Shown: positions 55,738 to 64,000 of the stretch, one piece after another
Position numbering within the stretch: position 1 is the stretch's first letter
Layout: every line of letters begins with the position of its first letter
From: Gari tellinella
Lineage: Eukaryota; Mollusca; Bivalvia; Cardiida; Psammobiidae
DNA length: 64,000 nucleotides
Assembly: GCA_922989275.2 (NCBI GenBank)
Contig: OV277861.1
Coordinates: 95,704,993 to 95,768,992, forward strand
Direction: 5' to 3'
Program-made: the position numbers and the translations under genes
The notes under the pieces: model-generated
What the model was told of the DNA's origin: nothing
The model's database searches: none
The model's input: the letters and a program-made list of their open reading frames with translations, nothing else

Positions 55738-56197
55738 AAACGAAAAATAAAAAACAGTGCAGACCCGACTCAGAAGGCCCATGATCTTGGTCAACACTGT
55801 AACATATGTACATCACACACTTTTTAGTAAGGAACCGCATACAAGGTTTACAAGAGGGAATATTTTGACAGAAACTAGTTCATACATGTATACTTTCAGT
55901 TATTGATGAGAAAAGGACAAGTTAAATTTTCTTAAACTTAGTATTTTTTGTTCAATTTGGCTACATTGTTTGAATAATTGAATTCAAGGTCATCCCGTTC
56001 AAAATTCGATGAGAATAGATGGTTATGGGCCCATAGTATATCTTTACTAGAACGGTATGCCCTCTTAAACACTCATCGCCGCTACTTAAACATGTCAATT
56101 TCTGTAAAACGTGAACTGATTGACAGTTGCCAGAAAGCTTGACCCAGATCAGATAAGCACATTATCTGCATCCTAGACACGTGACTGTTGTTTTTTC
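55738..56197. other. Mostly unassigned
   Basis: AACAGTGCAGACCCGACTCA with TTGGTCAACACTGTAAC at 55754-55803 is a degraded S/B core. Confidence 0.4.
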
Positions 56198-56414
56198 TTA
56201 ACCCTTTCACTGCCGTGACGTCATCAATTCTAAACAATTGCCGTCTGCTTTTTTTCTAACATTTAACTTTTGGGTATTTTGATATCAGAAATATTGAAAT
56301 GAGTGGCAAACAGTTTGGATCCTGATCAGACGCCGCGTTACGCGGCGTTTGATCAGGATTCAAACTGTTTGTAAATTATTCTAGCACTCGGGGTAAGGCA
56401 GTGAAGGGGTGAAT
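56198..56414 (+). mobile_element. MITE family P, intact copy
   Basis: TTAACCCTTTCACTGCCG, TGACGTCA at 56216-56223, TTGCCGTCTGCTTTTTT, core with GACGCCGCGTTACGCGGCG, right ACTCGGGGTAAGGCAGTGAA. Confidence 0.87.
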
Positions 56415-56416
56415 GC

Positions 56417-56644
56417 ATTAACTATTTGCATGCTAGGCTGATATGTCACACAGCATTAACCTACACAAACAGTTTGGATGCCGATGAGATGTCGCGTCAC
56501 GCGATGCCTCATCGGGATCGTAACTGTTTGAACTCTGATATTGTTTTGCAAATAAATTTAGAAAATTCTATTTCTGGAACAATATCATACGACAATTATT
56601 GCATACATGTACGAAAAGGTTACACAGCGTGCACAAAGAGTTGA
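56417..56644 (+). mobile_element. MITE family M, core I
   Basis: ATTAACTATTTGCATGCTAG left, GCGTGCACAAAGAGTTGA right; core GATGCCGATGAGATGTCGCG with a mostly matching return ACGCGATGCCTCATCGGG. Confidence 0.72.
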
Positions 56645-57085
56645 CTATATAAAAGTTGGCTCCTTAAAATGTCGTCTGCTTAATTATGAAAATTATATTA
56701 TTTTCGAAATTTGAAAAACAAAAAATCCATTTGAGCGAAGTGTATTGCAATTCTATTTCAGTTGAAGAGATCGAAATACGAGAATCAAACAGTTTGGATA
56801 CTGAACAACGCTGATTAATCGAGGGATCTGGATCCATACTGTTTAGATACGCAAAGAAACCCTGTTGAACTGTCAAATATTACAATTCATCCTAAGAACC
56901 TCAATATTTTAGCTGACGGCTTTTTGGGTCAGTGTAAAAAGGTTTTCCTCCAATTACTGTCACATTGATTAGCTTTAATTAAAATTAACCTCGGGCCACT
57001 TTCACTTCCTATTCACCTTGAAATTCCCCATTTAAAATGTGTGACATGCTATTGGATTATATTAGTACAATAACCCCACAATATT
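56645..57085. other. Degraded core I element, then unassigned DNA
   Basis: AAATGTCGTCTGCTTAATTA at 56668, ATCAAACAGTTTGGATACTG at 56784 and GGGATCTGGATCCATACTG at 56824; nothing from 56900. Confidence 0.45.
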
Positions 57086-57296
57086 AAAACCCTTCACTGC
57101 CTTACCAAGGGTACAATGGTGTTTGCAAACCGTTTAGATCCTGAACAGACGCCGCGTCACGCGGCGTCTGTTCAGGATCCAAACTGTTTGGCACTCGTAT
57201 CGATGTTCCTGTAGTCAAAATTCCTGAAATTCAAATGGAGAATTAAAAGCAGACGACAATTGTTTCAAGCCGATGACGTCATGGCAGCGAAGGGAC
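57086..57296 (-). mobile_element. MITE family P, core I
   Basis: AAAACCCTTCACTGCCTTAC left; core at 57126-57190 with both arms changed together (GATCCTGAACAGACGCC); GCAGACGACAATTG; TGACGTCA at 57274-57281. Confidence 0.82.
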
Positions 57297-57298
57297 AA

Positions 57299-57430
57299 TG
57301 AACACTGAACACAACACACATTGATGGTTTTGAAGGCAGGTTACAGCTTAAAGGAGGGATAAAAGTAAAGCATGAAGCTTTCTGTTTTATGTGTATACTT
57401 CCTTTAAGCATCCATGTGTATTATTAAAGA
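57299..57430. mobile_element. Degraded family R-like hairpin
   Basis: GGCAGGTTACAGCTTAAAGG, AAAAGTAAAGCATGAAGC and returning CTTTCTGTTTTATGTG with CTTCCTTTAAGC. Confidence 0.5.
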
Positions 57431-57709
57431 TAAAGAACGTGTTTTATATTGGTTGGTTATAATGGCGGGGCTATATGGGTACTTAGTCGCCAATCGGGCA
57501 GAAGAGGAATGCCACTTTCATGGAGGGTTATAATTTGCAAACATATTGAAGTAGTCACTCTTTACAAGTATTTTATTCCCCGGTTGTGGTTAAGGGGGTT
57601 GGTTGGTTGAAATAACTTAATGTCGCTTTAACACAGAGGTCAATAGAGGCACCCAACGAGTAGGGTTTGGTCCCTGGGAACATGATCCTTATACATGAAT
57701 ATAACTTTA

Positions 57710-58813
57710 TATTAATCATCATCATCATCATCTGCATCAGCAGCAGCATCACCATCATCACCATCGTCATCATCATAATCATCATCATTATCATCATCAT
57801 CACCGTCATCATTATCATCATCATCACCGTCATCATTATCATCATCATCACCGTCATCATTATCATCATCATCACCGTCATCATTATCATCATCATTATC
57901 ATCATCATTATCATCATCATCACCATCATCATTATCATCATCATTATCATCATCATCACCGTCATCATTATCATCATCATTATCATAATCATTATCATCA
58001 TCATTATCATCATCATTATCATCATCATTATCATCATCATCACCGTATCATTATCATCATCATTATCATCATCATTATCATCATCACCATCATCATTATC
58101 ATCATCATTATCATCATCATTATCATCATCATTATCATCATCATTATCAACATCATTATCATCATCATTATCATCATCATTATCATCATCATTATCATCA
58201 TCATTATCATCATCATCACCGTATCATTATCATCATCATTATCATCATCATTATCATCATCACCATCATCATTATCATCATCATTATCATCATCATTATC
58301 ATCATCATCACCGTCATCATTATCATCATCATCATCACCATCATCATTATCATCATCATTATCATCATCATCACCGTCATCATAATCATCATCATCACCA
58401 TCATCATTATCATCATCATCACCGTCATCGTCATCATTATCATCATCATTATCATCATCATTATCATCATCATTATCATCATCATCACCATCATCATTAT
58501 CATCATCATTATCATCATCATCACCGTCATCATAATCATCATCATCACCATCATCATTATCATCATCATCACCGTCATCGTCATCATCACCATCATCATT
58601 ATCATCATCATTATCATCATCATTATCATAATCATTATCATCATCATTATCATCATCATTATCATCATCATTATCATCATCATCACCATCATCATTATCA
58701 TCATCATTATCATCATCATCACCGTCATCATAATCATCATCATCACCATCATCATTATCATCATCATCACCGTCATCGTCATCATTATCATCATCATTAT
58801 CATCATCATTATC
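57710..58813. repeat. ATC/ATT microsatellite with higher-order structure
   Basis: About 1.1 kb of ATC-type triplets broken by CACCGT and ATAATC variants. A 24-bp unit starts at 57801, 57825, 57849 and 57873; a longer block containing CACCGTCATCATAATC recurs at about 58372, 58522 and 58729. Long frames of Ile/Ser/His or Asp/Met are repeat translations. Confidence 0.97.
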
Positions 58814-58880
58814 AGAAGGCAAATGTTAGTCATCAGCAGTTCAACGCAACTTTCTCCTGGGATCCCAGTAGGTTGATACA

Positions 58881-59078
58881 TACAGTATAACATCTCTATT
58901 ACGACCACTAAATTAGCTGAGTATAATGTGTTTACTACAGGTGACTGCTTAAAGCAAGATGACATAAAACAGAAAGCTCCGTAAGGAGCTTTCTGTTTTA
59001 CTGTCATCTTGCTTTAAGCAGTCAAATGTCTTTTATACAATTAATTAATCTTCGTTTTATCGGTCGTAATAGCATTAC
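58881..59078. mobile_element. MITE family R, core II
   Basis: TACAGTATAACATCTCTATT left, CGGTCGTAATAGCATTAC right; perfect hairpin around GAAAGCTCCGTAAGGAGC. Confidence 0.75.
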
Positions 59079-59451
59079 ATTACTCAAAAGTATGAGATGT
59101 CCTTTGCGAAACTTATACCCCTGACAATATGTTAAAGACCAATCAGCACGGAGTACTGGAAATAATATGACGTCTTGGGAACCCATGTCTGATATCAGAC
59201 TATACTCAAGAAAATGCAATAGCGCATGGTCAAATGTTAAAAATACGTTTCCTTATTAATATTAACGATATAAAACATAATCACACCGAGAATGCGAGTC
59301 CATACGGACACGATAGATCATTTGTTAAACTAAAAGGAGAAGACAATATTTCCCAGGTTGTAGATAATCTGTAACCAAATAACATATTGGCCGCAGAACT
59401 TTTAACAGACTGGCCTCTATTCAAGACAAGTTTTATTATCATGAAGAGCTA

Positions 59452-59642
59452 TTAACCTTTTCACTCTAAAGCAAATTTGCAAACAATTTTGATCCTGATA
59501 TTGCGGCGTCCGATCATGATCATAACTGTTTGCCACTTGTTTTGAAATAACGTCAGTAATATAATGCGCCTTAAATCTAACTTTGAAACGATATTGCAGA
59601 CTACAATATTAAAGCAGACGACAATATGGCGGTGAAGGGGTA
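59452..59642. mobile_element. TTAA MITE with shortened core I
   Basis: TTAACCTTTTCACTCTAAAG left, GCGGTGAAGGGGTAAA right; core TTTTGATCCTGATATTGCGG with return; GCAGACGACAATATGG on the right. Confidence 0.65.
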
Positions 59643-59698
59643 AATGCCTCCCATTAATTTTGATCATGAAAGGGTTAAATGATCTAAGAATCGAAAGC

Positions 59699-59830
59699 TT
59701 AATTAAGAACAGAACAGAACATAACAATATTTTATTTCTTTTGGACTTAAACATGAAGTTTATCGTCCATACATGAATATAAACATACAAGGTCAAAATC
59801 AATAACATGATTAAGGAAATGCCTAATTCG
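59699..59830 (-). mobile_element. Candidate non-LTR 3' tail
   Basis: TTAAGAACAGAACAGAACAT next to AATATTTTATTTC, the same arrangement as at 8155-8200. Short. Confidence 0.35.
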
Positions 59831-59944
59831 TGCAGAAAGCTTATTTTCGTTTTATAAGTTTGAATGTTTGTTTCATATGTAATGCATTAGAAAGTCATTG
59901 ATGTAAAAACTATCAGCGTGGTTTGCCTGTTAATGGCTATTATG

Positions 59945-60193
59945 TACAGTGGAGAATGTGTTATTCTTTCCCATTAAACGCGTTTACGCTAAAACTATTA
60001 TTTGCAGTGGAAACAGTTTGGAGCCAGATCAGACGCCGGGTAACCCGGCGTCTGATCAGGCTCCAAACTGTTTGCCACCAAGATAAACAAGAATTATCAG
60101 AATTGTCAAAAGTTGTACTTTTCTACGTTTTAGTGTTTTGCGTTTGCATACGTTTGCGTTTAAATGGGAAAGAATAACAGATTCTCCACTGTA
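59945..60193 (-). mobile_element. MITE family A, core I
   Basis: Near-canonical; CCCATTAAACGCG and AAATGGGAAAG at the TIR inner edges. Confidence 0.92.
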
Positions 60194-60217
60194 TCAATAA
60201 AGGTTTTACTGTACTCG

Positions 60218-60716
60218 AACAGTGGAGAAGACGTTAACTCTTTCCTCCCTGAAACTTTAAATGGACAATTCCAGTTTCCATTTTAGTCTAGTCCATTTCT
60301 GACTTTTAAGGGTTGCTTTTGTCAATGTTTGGCATGATGACAAACAGTGAAGACCCAGATCAGAGGGCTCCATAAGGAGCCCTCTGGTCTGGGTCTTCAC
60401 TGTTTGCACAGGACAATTTAATATTCACATGTTCATTGTTTGAAAATGACGCCTATATGCGGGACTAGGGTTCAAAGGGTTAAAATGTCGGTTATTCTTT
60501 CCCGTTTAAACGCAAACGAAACGCAAATGAATTGCAATAAAATGAATTCCCTTGACAATCATAACTTTATATTTTAATATGAGTGTCAAACAGTTTGACG
60601 CATGAAAATACGTCGCGTTACCCGACATCTGAACTGGCTCCAAACTGTTTGCAATGAGAATAATTGTTTTAGCATAGAACAGTTTGTTTGGGAAGAATAA
60701 CGTCAATTCAACTGTA
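60218..60716 (+). mobile_element. Older family A copy split by family B
   Basis: ACAGTGGAGAAGACG left; after B it resumes TGTCGGTTATTCTTTCCCG and runs to AATTCAACTGTA. Core weakened (GACGCATGAAAATACGTCGC). Confidence 0.78.
60234..60483 (+). mobile_element. MITE family B inside family A
   Basis: TTAACTCTTTCCTCCCTG to CAAAGGGTTAA, 250 bp; near-perfect core with GGGCTCCATAAGGAGCCC centre. Confidence 0.88.
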
Positions 60717-60948
60717 GGTCCTATATGGTCATTTCTTCTTATTCTGCTTGTACAGTCGAACTTCATAGCAATGGTTAAACTGTCACTGAAGAGAGAGAGA
60801 ATTTCAAGTACATTGTACATGTATGATAGATCGCTTTCACCTTAATGCTGGACGAAAGTAATGCATTTAACTCATGTATGCCCATTCCGCATTGCTTTTG
60901 CCCTGTGTTTAGCTGGCGCTTACATAGAAACCCCCTACCATATCAACT

Positions 60949-61192
60949 TGCAGTGGATAATCTGTTATTCTTTCCCGTTTTGTTTTTTAAACACAAACAA
61001 AACGCAAACGCAAAGCACTAAAACGTAGAAAAGTGCAACTTTTGGACAATTCTGATAATTTATGATTTTCTTGGAGGCAACCAGTTTGGAGCCTGATCAG
61101 ACGCCGGGTTACCCGGCGTCTGATCTGGCTCCAACTGTTTGTAATATAAATAAACGCGTTTATTGGGAAAGAATAACGTTTTCTCCACTGTA
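60949..61192 (+). mobile_element. MITE family A, core I
   Basis: TGCAGTGGATAATCTG left, ACGTTTTCTCCACTGTA right; core intact, flanking AATAGTTTTAGCG lost. Confidence 0.88.
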
Positions 61193-61214
61193 CAAGTAAA
61201 TGTAGTAGTCGCTT

Positions 61215-61436
61215 TGCAAAAGTTGTCTTCATTGCCGTGACGTCAACAGCTTTAAACAATTGTCATTTATTCCCATTGTTCAAAAATAGCTTTTATGTTA
61301 TTTGCATTAAGAAATCTTGGGTTGAATGTCAAACAGTTTGGATCCTGATCAGACGCCGCGAAACGCGGCGTCTGATCAGGATCCATACTGTTTGCAAAAT
61401 ACCGTTCTACTCGAGATAAGGCAGTGAAGAGGTTAA
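61215..61436 (+). mobile_element. MITE family P, core I
   Basis: TCATTGCCG with TGACGTCA at 61238-61245; perfect core with both arms reading CGCGAAACGCG at the centre; right GCAGTGAAGAGGTTAA. Confidence 0.82.
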
Positions 61437-61707
61437 CCGTTGTTGCCCCAGGGGAGATAGTGAAACTGTTCTCTGAGTATTAATTTTTGTGAACAGCAAA
61501 TGGCACAAATAACAACAGACGAAATGACTTTGTCCATGCAAGGGTTAGCCCTTTCTTGGTCTGTCATTTCTCCATCGATTCATGTTCACAAAACATTTCT
61601 TATAGCATTTCAATCAGAATTGTGTTTTGCTGTTGGTGTTGTTTTGTTGTATTTTTGGGAACTTGAAAACTGTAACCTGTTAATTGAAAGAAGAAAAGAT
61701 TCCTAAG

Positions 61708-61820
61708 TTGAACCCTTTTACTACCCAGAATACAATGGTTATTTGCAAACAGTTTTGGATCATGATCAGACGCCGCGTAACCCGATGTCTGTTCCGGATC
61801 TGTTTGACACTCATTCCAAT
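61708..61820 (-). mobile_element. Left part of family P
   Basis: TTGAACCCTTTTACTACCCA, AACAGTTTTGGATCATGATC, CGCCGCGTAACCCGATG; the right half is missing. Confidence 0.6.
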
Positions 61821-61907
61821 TCTGTATTCTAGTTTTATGCGCATTAGCAGTTGCTGTTGCTATACCAGACAATGTATTTACAGCTCGAGATGTACTTCAC
61901 GGAAGCT

Positions 61908-62138
61908 AACTGTTCACCCTTTTGCACCCAATGGATTCATCCATACGTATATATTGGTTTGGTCCATTTTTTATCAAAGGAGTGCCTGGTTAAAATTCCC
62001 ATTTTAATTTTGTTTAATACTGCAATTCCTATCAGCAAACAATTTAGACTCTGATCAGACGTAGCATTATGCAGCGCCTGATCAGAGTATGCATTGTTTG
62101 CCTATGTTCCATATATGGGGTAATGTGTACAAATGAGT
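61908..62138 (-). mobile_element. MITE family W, core I
   Basis: CACCCTTTTGCACCCAATGG left; TTTTTATCAAAGGAGTGCC; core TTTAGACTCTGATCAGACGT; CCATATATGGGG; termini decayed. Confidence 0.75.
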
Positions 62139-63079
62139 TACGAGTCACATCAGCCGCCAAACTGATTGACACTAAAATCGGAATACATGTACATTCTCAA
62201 CATCTACATCCTGGGACACTATCATTTTCCTAAAACTTGTTTAGCATTTTGCTTCGTTTAAAAGAGACCTAATAACATAGGTGTACATGTGTATACACCA
62301 GTTATAATGTGGTGCAGTTGTCTTATTTGCGCTGGTGTTCCAAATGTAAAATATTCGCTTCCTATTGTTACTTTAAAAGCTTTTAAAAGCACCGAAATTC
62401 AAACTGACAAATACAACCAGCATCACAATTTGCTCGTACTTGTTACATTAACCCAGAAATATATACATGTAATATTTTGACAGTCAATGTAAAACTCATT
62501 GTCGTAATGGAATTTTCCATTAAAAGTTTCAGGGATGAATGAGTTATACTGCAATTAAGTCCCAATCAGTAGAATATTAAGCAGTATATTTCTCACATGG
62601 ACCCAACTTACCTTTAAACTATTGGTCTTTAAATTAAGATGTTACATGTAAACATAATACAAAAATCAAAAGTACATGCCTTTTTTCCAAAATATAAAAA
62701 TGGAAAGGCGGTTTAAATCTAGAGCAGCCATTCAGAAACAGGACGACTGGTCATTTTTTAAACTGATGGTTAGACTTTTCTTTAAATGCAAACATAAATA
62801 TTTTAAGTAGTCGTTTCCTAAGTACTTTCAATCTATATATTAGACCTTGCGGACACACCCACTTTTGATATTATTTGTAACTTATGCACATGTATGTATA
62901 TTATTTCATGCGTTTGCTGTTCATGTAATTTATGAACCCAAGCAGTAATAAAATTGAGTTGAGTTGAGTTGAGTTGAGTTGAGTTGAGAAAAGTTAGGAT
63001 GCAGGATTAAAATTATGGTAGATCTATCCTTTTCCTTCATTCACTTGAAGTTGAAACTATTGAAATACATTTTGAGAAG
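62139..63079 (+). mobile_element. Unassigned DNA ending in a (GAGTT)n tail
   Basis: CAGTAATAAAATTGAG followed by six GAGTT units (about 62952-62987) resembles a polyadenylation signal and microsatellite tail of a plus-strand non-LTR element or SINE. The upstream sequence shows no recognisable protein. Confidence 0.35.
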
Positions 63080-63459
63080 TACAGTCAGTGGTCCCTCTCG
63101 ACAACGACACCCACAGGGATACACAGATTATGTGTGTTGTTCGGAGAGAGTCGTTATAGGGAGGACACGTTAAGACTAAGATTACATTTGCAAACAGCTT
63201 GAATCCAGATCAGACGCCGCGTTACGCGGCGTCTGATCAGGATTATAGCTGTTTGTCACTCCTCATTATATTTATTGTTTCAAAAATGTCTATTTATATG
63301 TAACTTTAAGAAAAAACAGCAGACGAAAATTTCAAACAAACGGTATTGCAGCAGTAAAAGCGTTAGACTGAATTGTCCTGTTTAGGGAAGTGCGACAAGG
63401 GTCGTTGTAAGGAGGGATTCGTTGTTGGGAGGGCCGTTGTAGAGAGGAGAGGTACTGTA
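63080..63459 (+). mobile_element. MITE family Q, core I
   Basis: TACAGTCAGTGGTCCCTCTC left, GTTGTAGAGAGGAGAGGTAC and TGTA right; core at about 63190-63257; GCAGACGAAAATTTC and CAAACGGTATTGCAGC on the right. Confidence 0.82.
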
Positions 63460-64000
63460 CTTTCAGTAGTGTATTCAGGGACCGCTAATGAGCTATCTGC
63501 ATTATTATTATTATCCTGAATGAAGCATTCACCCGTATTTAAATTAAATTATTATATTGAGTAGTCACTTTATTCAAGTGGATGTATATCAAAAGTAGAA
63601 TGATAAGGTTATTTAATATAATATAATTATTATGTTATACTTTTTCAATCTTTTTAACAACATTCAGCATACGATGTCTTCACCTACTTGCATGTACTTT
63701 GTTTTGCTTTTAAGATGATTGCCTATTTATTGTCAACGTCAAGCTCAAGTGAAGTATAGTTGAAATAATTCCAGACAGTGACGAGTCTCACAATAGTGTG
63801 TAGCTGTATTTTATGATACCAATATCAACTCTGTGACCGCCACACCATCTTGTTACATTTACATGCATCGTCTGCATTACCGTTTCGATTGCATTTGAAT
63901 AAAAGAAATCACGGAATCATACACAGAGTGTCATGGCTCCAAATAAGAGGGAGTAAACAAACCCAACATTTTCGCATTAATCTTATGGTGTTACTAATCT
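63460..64000. other. Unassigned AT-rich DNA
   Basis: A short (ATT)n run near 63503; nothing else recognised. Confidence 0.4.

Noticed and set aside
57573..59007. Long frames rich in Met/Ile, Asp/Asn, His or Ile/Ser
   Set aside because: Produced by ATC/ATT triplets in every frame; no start context, no non-repeat domain.
15339..60193. Recurrent open reading frames with QTVWSQIRRRVTRRLIRLQ
   Set aside because: They are translations of the core I palindrome of family A in either orientation. They read through non-coding TIRs, vary with indels, and have no protein family; not genes.

Overview
This looks like repeat-dominated nuclear DNA from an animal, most probably a bivalve mollusc. The DNA is AT-rich and has no convincing intact protein-coding gene, no rRNA and no operon-like layout. 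The bivalve call rests on three things: copies of the AGGTGAGC repeat that I know from bivalve genomes (30760-31809, 34990-35230, 5526-5565), many CAGT-ended miniature transposons, and a decayed non-LTR retrotransposon of the type common in lophotrochozoans. The species is not resolved.

Nearly everything recognisable is a short non-autonomous DNA transposon (MITE) built around a long near-perfect palindrome. Letters used below. TA-flanked, CAGT-ended families (Tc1/mariner-like ends): A (TACAGTGGAGAATCTG ends, about 250 bp), Q (CCCTCTCTACAACGAC ends, about 355 bp), R (TACAGTAAAACCTCTC ends, about 205 bp), X and Z. TTAA-flanked families with TTAACCC or TTAACTC ends (piggyBac-like): P (carries TGACGTCAT near one end), M (CTCTTTGCATGC), N, T, U, W (CCCATTTGTGCCCACG), B (CTCTTTCCTCCCTG), S and H. 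Other ends: Y (CAGGGCTGCCAT ends, apparent 6-bp target duplications) and G (GGGCCCGTTTCATAAA ends).

Two palindromic cores cut across these families. Core I (arm starts GCAAACAG, then a GATCAGA box and usually CGCCG, folding on a 2-5 base centre) occurs in A, Q, P, M, N, T, U, W, B and S. Core II (arm starts TTAAAGCAGGCTGAAAGT and runs to CAGAATGC) occurs in H, R and Y. The same hairpin is therefore combined with ends of different transposition chemistry. I consider this the most unusual feature of the window.

Layout. 1-730 is a decayed reverse-transcriptase fragment. 1.6-5.3 kb is H, M, P, U, Y and A elements. 5.5-7.6 kb holds three tRNA-derived SINE-like copies in inverted arrangement around a 0.5-kb minisatellite. 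8.0-9.3 kb has a duplicated 156-bp retroposon. 10.4-13.6 kb has G, Q, H, a 1,044-bp foldback element with 8-bp target duplication, and a TIR element carrying a tRNA-like unit. 14-30.5 kb is the densest stretch of A copies, many nested. 30.7-32.0 kb is an AGGTGAGC element with 161-bp internal repeats inside an H copy. 32-57 kb is a mixture of all families, including a chain of three W elements that share TTAA sites. 57.7-58.8 kb is an ATC-type microsatellite. 59-63.5 kb is again A, B, P, R, W and Q. The open reading frames here are by-products of repeats.
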